This document shows, in pieces, positions 58,709-64,000 of a stretch of DNA of 64,000 nt. The translations under genes were made by a program, and so were the position numbers. The notes under the pieces are model-generated. The model searched no databases. It worked only from the letters and a program-made list of their open reading frames with translations, and was not told where the DNA came from. How positions within the stretch are numbered: position 1 is the stretch's first letter; the number at the start of each line of letters is the position of its first letter. Origin of the DNA: Oligoflexia bacterium. GTDB lineage: Bacteria; Bdellovibrionota; UBA1018. The stretch lies in NCBI GenBank assembly GCA_903895855.1, contig CAITVN010000210.1:20846-84845 (forward strand), written 5' to 3'.

Positions 58709-60736
58709 ATGAGTCCCTACAGAAGGTTGCCCTCACGTGATTGTCGCTGGTTTAAACAAACGCTCATGCTCATCGCCTTGTGTCTGTCGTTGCTTCACGA
58801 GGCCTACGCTCTTGAACTCGAAGACGACGCCGAGCACGAGAGAACCCAGATCGTGCTCAGAAAAGTTATCAACGAGCGATGGCTCAATTATAGCTATTTT
58901 CAGATACTGGATGGTAACCTTTACCAAGACCCACAAATTAAGTTTTCTGATAGCATAGAGCCCGCTTTAGGTAACTGCTTCTTGAAAGCAGTCAATCAGT
59001 ACGGTGCCGAACACCCAGGCGGAGCCCCTTCAGGCAGCGACCCCTGGTCTGAAATTGCAGCCCATTGCAAGAAGTACTCTGACGATTTTTCTAAAAATCC
59101 CACATACTACAAATCGCTGCGCAATCGCACGCCTGACGAAATGCTCGAGCAAATTCTATTGAAAGACCATGAAGTCACCCTGAATAACCCCAACGATAAG
59201 ACTGCGGCTGAGCACTATGAATTTCTAAAAAAATTCTATCGGCCGATTATTATCGCCGATAAACTTTACACGCTAACCTCACTCGACGACATTCACCGCC
59301 TCGCATACTCAGTGACCCAAGAGCTCAACACCCAACAAAAGCTCATGGTCGCGCAAATTTTTGGAGCTAATGCTCTGGCTAACTACGACCAAGATCGCAC
59401 GAAATCAACCAGCGATCATTCTAGTGGTACCGTGTCGCTAGTTGACATGCTGAATGCCGAACGCAAGAACCGAGAAGACCTCGGTGGAAGCCTTAACGAA
59501 AAAAACCGCAATCGTGCGGGTGTGTGTCGAGATATCGCATCTGCTCAAGCCGAATTGCTGCGAATGATGGGAATGAAGAGCACCTACGTGCTCAGCTACC
59601 TCACTCGCGCCACCTGGCACACCATGGTCTTAACTCGAGATCCCGAGAAACCTCGCGACATTTACAAACTCAACTATGACGCCTTTATCATGACCAACGA
59701 AGGCACCGCTCAAGAAGCCCTGTATCCCGGTGAACGAGATGCCTCACTCGACTACTGGATCGCTGAACCTAGCGGCCGTTTACTCAAGCGAGTCGATTCA
59801 GAACTTGGAAAAATGCTCAAAGAAGCCGTCAATATGCGCGAACTCAACCCGTTCGAGCGTTCGACTACTAATCTGGCAGCAGTTGACATCAAACTGGGCG
59901 ACAACACTTGGGGTAAAGTTTTTTATGGCAGCGACTCTCACGGTGCTGACTACGTCGGCGCTGGCTTTAACCAACGCATGGTGAACAACGAACACCACCG
60001 CCTAGAGCTCGGACTGGCCTACATTGGTAGTGAAGACCGAAAAATTGATTACCTTTACGCTCACCTACGCCACTATTACCAAAGAGAAATCGGAAAATGG
60101 CAGCAAGACTTTCTCACTTCACAAATTTACGTCACAACCGACGCGGTGCTTGCCCTGATGCTGCCACGTGAACACGTGACCGATCCCGAAGATCCGAGCT
60201 GGTACAATCGCATCGCGGGCTCGGCCGAAACCCGAACCGGAACGACCCTCACTATCGGTGAACCTGAAGCCAGAGTGCGGGGCACGATTGGCGCTGAGGT
60301 ACTTTGGGCAATTGGGTATGCCGATGTGAGAAATGCTTCGATTTCGACGGTGCGAATTTATCCAACCGACCTCATTTTCTCGGCTGAAGGCCGGCTGCGC
60401 TTGTCGGCCTCACCCGAAGGTAAAGCCTTTTTAATTGCAGCAACGAAGGTACTTTTTGATTATTTCGGTCCAAAACTCTTAGCTGAATTGGCCTATCAAG
60501 ACGAAAATAGCCGAGTTGCGGTACAGACAATCGGCCGAATCGAAAAAGAAGAAGCCATCTGGGTGCCAGGTGCCGAACGCCGAGTGCAACTCGAATACCG
60601 ACACTTAGTGAGTAAATTGATCACACCACTCGCCCACCCAGTGAACTTAAAGTTCACAGTCGGTGTCAAAGAAGGCGACGATGTGATTGCGCCGAAACTC
60701 ATTTTTGCCAATGGCACACTCGAAGTGAAATTCTGA
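58709..60736 (+). CDS. Exported transglutaminase-like cysteine protein
   Basis: 675 residues. Signal peptide with hydrophobic core LMLIALCLSLLHEAYA. A transglutaminase-like core lies in the middle: RAGVCRDIA (Cys273), ATWHTMV (His304) and KLNYDAF (Asp324), the usual Cys-His-Asp triad. The N-terminal 230 residues are helical and family-specific; the C-terminal 300 (KVFYGSDSHGADYVGAG, GLAYIGSEDRKIDYLYAHL, final LIFANGTLEVKF) are beta-rich, possibly an outer-membrane barrel. Bacterial members act as proteases, cross-linkers or hydrolases in the envelope; this one's reaction is not known. Confidence 0.75.
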   Translation: MSPYRRLPSRDCRWFKQTLMLIALCLSLLHEAYALELEDDAEHERTQIVLRKVINERWLNYSYFQILDGNLYQDPQIKFSDSIEPALGNCFLKAVNQYGAEHPGGAPSGSDPWSEIAAHCKKYSDDFSKNPTYYKSLRNRTPDEMLEQILLKDHEVTLNNPNDKTAAEHYEFLKKFYRPIIIADKLYTLTSLDDIHRLAYSVTQELNTQQKLMVAQIFGANALANYDQDRTKSTSDHSSGTVSLVDMLNAERKNREDLGGSLNEKNRNRAGVCRDIASAQAELLRMMGMKSTYVLSYLTRATWHTMVLTRDPEKPRDIYKLNYDAFIMTNEGTAQEALYPGERDASLDYWIAEPSGRLLKRVDSELGKMLKEAVNMRELNPFERSTTNLAAVDIKLGDNTWGKVFYGSDSHGADYVGAGFNQRMVNNEHHRLELGLAYIGSEDRKIDYLYAHLRHYYQREIGKWQQDFLTSQIYVTTDAVLALMLPREHVTDPEDPSWYNRIAGSAETRTGTTLTIGEPEARVRGTIGAEVLWAIGYADVRNASISTVRIYPTDLIFSAEGRLRLSASPEGKAFLIAATKVLFDYFGPKLLAELAYQDENSRVAVQTIGRIEKEEAIWVPGAERRVQLEYRHLVSKLITPLAHPVNLKFTVGVKEGDDVIAPKLIFANGTLEVKF

Positions 60737-60740
60737 AACG

Positions 60741-61091
60741 CTAGATTCTACCTTTTTTTCTCGTGCCTTGAATCTGAAACAGCATTGGGATAATCGCAAG
60801 CGGTGCGTTATCCAGTAATTGAAGTAATCGCCTGGCGGCACCAGAAGGGTGTTTTATACCCTGCTCCCACGCTTGAAGTGCAGCAGGACTTACGCCAATA
60901 TAAGACGCAAAAATCGACTGACTAACGTGTAGCTTTTCGATTCTAAGGCGTGCGATGTCACGATTAGACCATACGGGCGGCGCATCTGGAATCTCGACGT
61001 CTTTAGATCGTAAAGTTTTTTCACCGCGCTTATAGGCGATGGCTTCGTTCAAACCACTAATTAAATCCTGCCCAAGTTTTGTCTTTTTCAT
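60741..61091 (-). CDS. higA: XRE-type antitoxin (HigA/NadS-like)
   Basis: 116 residues. The C-terminal half is a helix-turn-helix (LHVSQSIFASYIGVSPAALQAWEQGIKHPSGAARRLLQLL), typical of antitoxins encoded after HigB-type toxins. Overlaps the toxin stop by 4 bases. It should bind the operator at 61428-61444. Confidence 0.85.
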   Translation of the reverse strand: MKKTKLGQDLISGLNEAIAYKRGEKTLRSKDVEIPDAPPVWSNRDIARLRIEKLHVSQSIFASYIGVSPAALQAWEQGIKHPSGAARRLLQLLDNAPLAIIPMLFQIQGTRKKGRI

Positions 61092-61429
61092 TTTCGTTCT
61101 CCCATACTTTTTAATTGTCCGACTAGTGCTCGAAGAAGTTTTTTTTCATCAGAAGAAATATCTTCTTTTTCATTCTTCGCATAGAGCGTCAGAAGGAACG
61201 TTAAGTTTTGATCGGGTAGATCCAGGTAAAGAATCCTAAGCCCGCCTCGTTTTCCTTTTCCGCGCTGCTTATCTTCGACCCGCATTTTACGAAGTCCACC
61301 TGTCCCAGCAACCGTGTCTCCCGCTTCTGGGTTTTCCAAGATCAAGTCCTGGATACGCTTAAGAAGATCACTAGCAAGACCGTCAACCTTGATCCGGAAA
61401 ATGGTGGTTTCTACAAAAGTACGCTTCAT
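61088..61429 (-). CDS. higB: RelE/HigB-type toxin
   Basis: 113 residues. The RelE-superfamily fold is visible in FRIKVDGLASDLLKRIQDLILENPEAGD, GLRKMRVED, GGLRILYLDLP and FLLTLYAKNEKEDIS, which matches the COG4737-like family. Such toxins cleave mRNA on the ribosome. Toxin first and antitoxin second is the HigBA order. The start codon lies about 10 bases after the -10 box. Confidence 0.85.
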   Translation of the reverse strand: MKRTFVETTIFRIKVDGLASDLLKRIQDLILENPEAGDTVAGTGGLRKMRVEDKQRGKGKRGGLRILYLDLPDQNLTFLLTLYAKNEKEDISSDEKKLLRALVGQLKSMGERK

Positions 61430-61468
61430 ACTACCAGGTAGTATATCTTACTAAGACGTATATATCAA
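61428..61468 (-). promoter_or_regulatory. higBA promoter with operator over start codon
   Basis: On the minus strand TTGATA (61463-61468) and TATACT (61440-61445) are 17 bases apart. The palindrome ATACTACC-A-GGTAGTAT (61428-61444) covers the -10 box, the predicted +1 and the ATG. The message would have only a few leader bases. Confidence 0.7.
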
Positions 61469-61484
61469 GGGCCATCTAAAACGG

Positions 61485-63368
61485 CTAGAGATCTTCGAAT
61501 CGATGGTCATCGGCCGTAGGTACGCCCTCAATACCGACCACCTTTTTCTCAGGCTCAATGTTTCTCACGGGTGCTGACGATGCCGAATGACTCGCGAGTA
61601 TGGGCTCGTGATTTTTCGCCACTTTTTTCGGGTGAGATTTGATGTCAACGACCTTCGCCGATTTATGAGTTCCATGGTGAGCTTGAACCGATTTTTCAGA
61701 CTTGCGTGCTGGCTTTGTACTACTTTGATGGCTTACTTTCTGAGTTTGAAGAGTCGGTCTTGAATGACTATTGACCTGCACACTCGCCCCGGCACCTTGC
61801 ACTGCCGCCACAAAATTTACACCCAATTTTTTGAGTTGTTCGGCCTGTGCAGACAACGACTCTACTGCTGCAGCCGACTCAGTCGCGGCTGCCGAATTTT
61901 GCTGAGTTGAATTATCAAGCAGCGACATCGCTTTTGCCATTTCACTCACACCGTTCGATTGTTCTTGGGTTGCCGAAGAAATTGAAGTCGCCATTTCAGC
62001 CACTTTCTCAACTTCGCCAGAAATCGAGTTCAATACCTCACGGCACTGACCCACGACACTGATACCCGTCTCAACTCGATGTTTGCCTTCTTCAATCAAA
62101 ACCTCGACTTTTGACTTGGTTTCGGTCGCAATTGATTGCACTTTGTGAATACTCGCATCAAGCATTTCTGAAATTTCTTTAGCGGCATTGCCACTCATTT
62201 GCGCCAGGTTACCCACTTCTTCGGCAACGACCGCAAACCCTTTACCGTGCTCGCCAGCCCTTGCTGCTTCAACTGAAGCATTAAATGAAAGAAGCTTAGT
62301 TTGAAACACGATGTCATTGATCACTTTAGTCTTGTTGCCAATTTCAGCGATCACTTTCACAATCTCAGAAAATTGCTGATTACTGAGATTCACTTGTTCC
62401 ATGATCTTTTGGTTGCTGTCACTGATTCCTTCAATCGCTTGGCCCATCTGTTCAACGACATGTTTACCCGAATCAGACGATTGGCGACTTTTTTGAGTAA
62501 GCTCATTGACTTGCGAAACAGCGTCTTTATTACTCTGAATCATCGCATTCATTTCTTCAAGCGAAGCGGCGGTTTCTTGTAGCGACGACGCTTGTACCGA
62601 GGCTGAATCGGCAAGCGAGCGCGAGGCCGAGGCCAACTGCGAAGAAGAACTAGCCACGAACTGACTCGCTGAACTGATTTCTTTTGAAAGCCCCAAAAAT
62701 TTTCGAACCAACCCACTCGCAATCATTAAGCCTAGAAAAACAAAAAAGACCGAAAGTACGATCGGGGTCATGACCAAGTACTTCAGATTTTTTGCAGAAT
62801 CGGTTTTGGCTTGATCAACTAAACTTGAATTGTCTTTCTCGACTTCTTGAAGCAACTCTTCGAGTGATTTTGTGAAGGGCACTGCCGCCTCTGGCAGGTT
62901 TTGTAGCAAGAATTTTTTTGCCTCCAAGCCGCCTTGATCAGTCTTGACGTTGATCAGTTGAATGCCTTTTTCTGCAATTTGCTTCAAGGCCGCAGCCTTT
63001 GGCACTATTGCTGCCACTTTTTCGCGCGTTGACGCCGGCATAGGAACCTTTTCAATTTTGCCTACGTTTTCGTCCATCACCGTCACAAAATGCTGCACAG
63101 ACCCTAACGCCTTTTCTCGACCAGCCTCTTGCTGGCCCAGGCTGACGGCTAACCACAAAAACCGGGGTATGCCGTGAGAAGCCGCGTGAATTTCGCCCAC
63201 ATCGATGGTTAATGGCAAACGCGTGTCGCCAAACTGAGAAAGCGTGCTATTGAGACTTCGAATCGAAACCATCGACTGAAAGACAATGCCACCCATTACA
63301 GCTAACGCAATGCCTACCAACAAGAAAAGTTTTGATCGAATACCGAGATTGTCAAATTTTGAATTCAC
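61485..63368 (-). CDS. Methyl-accepting chemotaxis protein
   Basis: About 627 residues from a GTG at 63368, which has a perfect GGAGG site; the frame is open to 63401. Two membrane helices (about 12-32 and 198-222) bracket a periplasmic sensor of four-helix type. There is little sign of a HAMP domain. The signalling hairpin tip ([33 protein letters not shown]) is typical and is flanked by long coiled coils. The C-terminal 100 residues are a disordered tail rich in Ser, His and Lys and lack a CheR-docking pentapeptide. It binds CheA/CheW and senses small molecules. Confidence 0.92.
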   Translation of the reverse strand: MNSKFDNLGIRSKLFLLVGIALAVMGGIVFQSMVSIRSLNSTLSQFGDTRLPLTIDVGEIHAASHGIPRFLWLAVSLGQQEAGREKALGSVQHFVTVMDENVGKIEKVPMPASTREKVAAIVPKAAALKQIAEKGIQLINVKTDQGGLEAKKFLLQNLPEAAVPFTKSLEELLQEVEKDNSSLVDQAKTDSAKNLKYLVMTPIVLSVFFVFLGLMIASGLVRKFLGLSKEISSASQFVASSSSQLASASRSLADSASVQASSLQETAASLEEMNAMIQSNKDAVSQVNELTQKSRQSSDSGKHVVEQMGQAIEGISDSNQKIMEQVNLSNQQFSEIVKVIAEIGNKTKVINDIVFQTKLLSFNASVEAARAGEHGKGFAVVAEEVGNLAQMSGNAAKEISEMLDASIHKVQSIATETKSKVEVLIEEGKHRVETGISVVGQCREVLNSISGEVEKVAEMATSISSATQEQSNGVSEMAKAMSLLDNSTQQNSAAATESAAAVESLSAQAEQLKKLGVNFVAAVQGAGASVQVNSHSRPTLQTQKVSHQSSTKPARKSEKSVQAHHGTHKSAKVVDIKSHPKKVAKNHEPILASHSASSAPVRNIEPEKKVVGIEGVPTADDHRFEDL

Positions 63369-63594
63369 AACAGCCCCTCCGAGCATCTGATGCCACCCCA
63401 TAAAAAAGCCTCGTCATTTTCTTCTCGGTAACATCAGCGAAAGTCTTTAAATCGATTTTTAGTGCCATCTTCAAACACGAATCGCCTCATAAAGAGGTTA
63501 CCAACGACCAACACGTAATTGCCCAATAACTTGCAGCGGTTGGGCCGGGATGGGGCAAAATTTTGGGAGCGGGCCCGGGTGCGTGGTCTATTGG
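63369..63594. other. Intergenic region between chemoreceptor and transposase
   Basis: About 226 bases with no gene. A GC-rich part near 63540-63585 (GGGCCGGGATGGGG, GGGCCCGGG) could contain a REP-like palindrome associated with the adjacent Y1 transposase, but no clear stem was seen. Confidence 0.25.
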
Positions 63595-64000
63595 TTAGGG
63601 CGGAGCGCCGTCTGGTTCGGTTGCTAGGATTCGGTAGCCTTGAGCTAGAAGTGCTTTCATAGGAACGCCCGCAGCTTCGAATAAATTTTTAATAAGGTAC
63701 CGACCCATGCCTCTAAAGTCTCGGCCGAAGTGTACAATTCGCGTAAACGCCAGATGATCCCAAAAACTACGCCCGCTTTCGTTCTTTACACGAGAGTCGC
63801 CCTTACGGGCTCCTGTAACGATAATAGCAATTCCGCCAGAGAGTTCTCGCAAGAATCTCTGCCAAATAATTCGTGATGGAACTTTGATCAAAAGGTGAAT
63901 GTGGTTGCCCACGTTTGCGTAGCGATAAAGCCGCACACCATAGCGCTTAGCGAGATCATTGGTAAAATGATAAATGTGATCACAATGCTTGGGGTGCAGC
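63595..64000 (-). CDS. REP-associated Y1 (IS200-like) transposase, partial
   Basis: The frame is open upstream to the window edge, so only the C-terminal 134 codons are present. The HUH motif NVGNHIHLLIKV, the HPKHCDHIYHFTNDLAKRYGVRLYRY approach, the FLRELSGGIA helix and FWDHLAFTRIVHFGRDFRGMGRYLIKN are typical of TnpA-REP (Y1 single-tyrosine) proteins, with the catalytic Tyr likely in GRYLIKN. These stand-alone proteins mobilise or maintain REP sequences. Confidence 0.85.
   Translation of the reverse strand, partial: LHPKHCDHIYHFTNDLAKRYGVRLYRYANVGNHIHLLIKVPSRIIWQRFLRELSGGIAIIVTGARKGDSRVKNESGRSFWDHLAFTRIVHFGRDFRGMGRYLIKNLFEAAGVPMKALLAQGYRILATEPDGAPP

Overview
The window is one 64 kb piece of a Gram-negative bacterial chromosome with moderate GC and about 50 genes packed on both strands. 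It has no rRNA, tRNA, CRISPR array or prophage that I could see. The many lipoprotein and exported barrel-like proteins, a TonB-like protein, a divergent chemoreceptor, an HD-GYP protein, the SpoVR/YeaH/PrkA trio and a 2-selenouridine pair, together with many lineage-specific exported proteins, suggest a Bdellovibrionota- or 'deltaproteobacteria'-like heterotroph. This placement is an inference from gene content, not from a marker gene.

Layout. 1-3 kb: a truncated secreted gingipain-type (C25) peptidase and an FN3/NHL-propeller lipoprotein. 3.1-3.7 kb: a DUF2239 gene behind a promoter with an 18-bp palindrome. 3.7-8.5 kb (minus): prkA-yeaH-spoVR stress operon, divergent from a PP2C phosphatase that begins a plus-strand run of PP2C, M23 peptidase, secA and a YbjQ-like fusion protein (8.6-14.8 kb). 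15-20.6 kb: exported proteins and the fadB-fadA beta-oxidation operon. 20.7-20.9 kb: a large nested inverted repeat. 21-35 kb: exported/lipoproteins, patatin, LysM/TPR protein, DadA, a secreted peptidylarginine/agmatine deiminase homologue, NnrS, an MFS carrier and small exported proteins. 34.6-43.2 kb (minus): a catabolic island, described below. 43.3-45.4 kb: uvrB. 45.5-53.6 kb: SPFH protein, lipoprotein, an unknown coiled-coil protein coupled to an HD-GYP protein, a large unknown protein and a TonB-like protein. 53.5-55.7 kb: selD-mnmH. 56-64 kb: lipoprotein/barrel pair, vapBC-type and higBA-type toxin-antitoxin modules, an exported transglutaminase-like protein, a chemoreceptor and a partial REP-type Y1 transposase.

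The most interesting system is the 37.8-43.2 kb operon. It holds a methylmalonate/malonate-semialdehyde dehydrogenase (mmsA), a GTP-cyclohydrolase-II-like URC1, a DUF1688 URC4, uracil phosphoribosyltransferase and uridine kinase. This is the gene set of the URC uracil-degradation route, known best from yeasts, with an added enzyme that could turn its C3 product into acetyl-CoA. It is followed at once by arginase and ornithine aminotransferase. Both routes release urea, and together with fadAB, dadA and the secreted peptidase and deiminase they describe an organism that lives on nucleobases, amino acids and lipids.

Two promoters, those of DUF2239 and higBA, have palindromes overlapping sigma-70-like elements and place the start codon a few bases after the predicted +1, suggesting autoregulated leaderless or near-leaderless messages.
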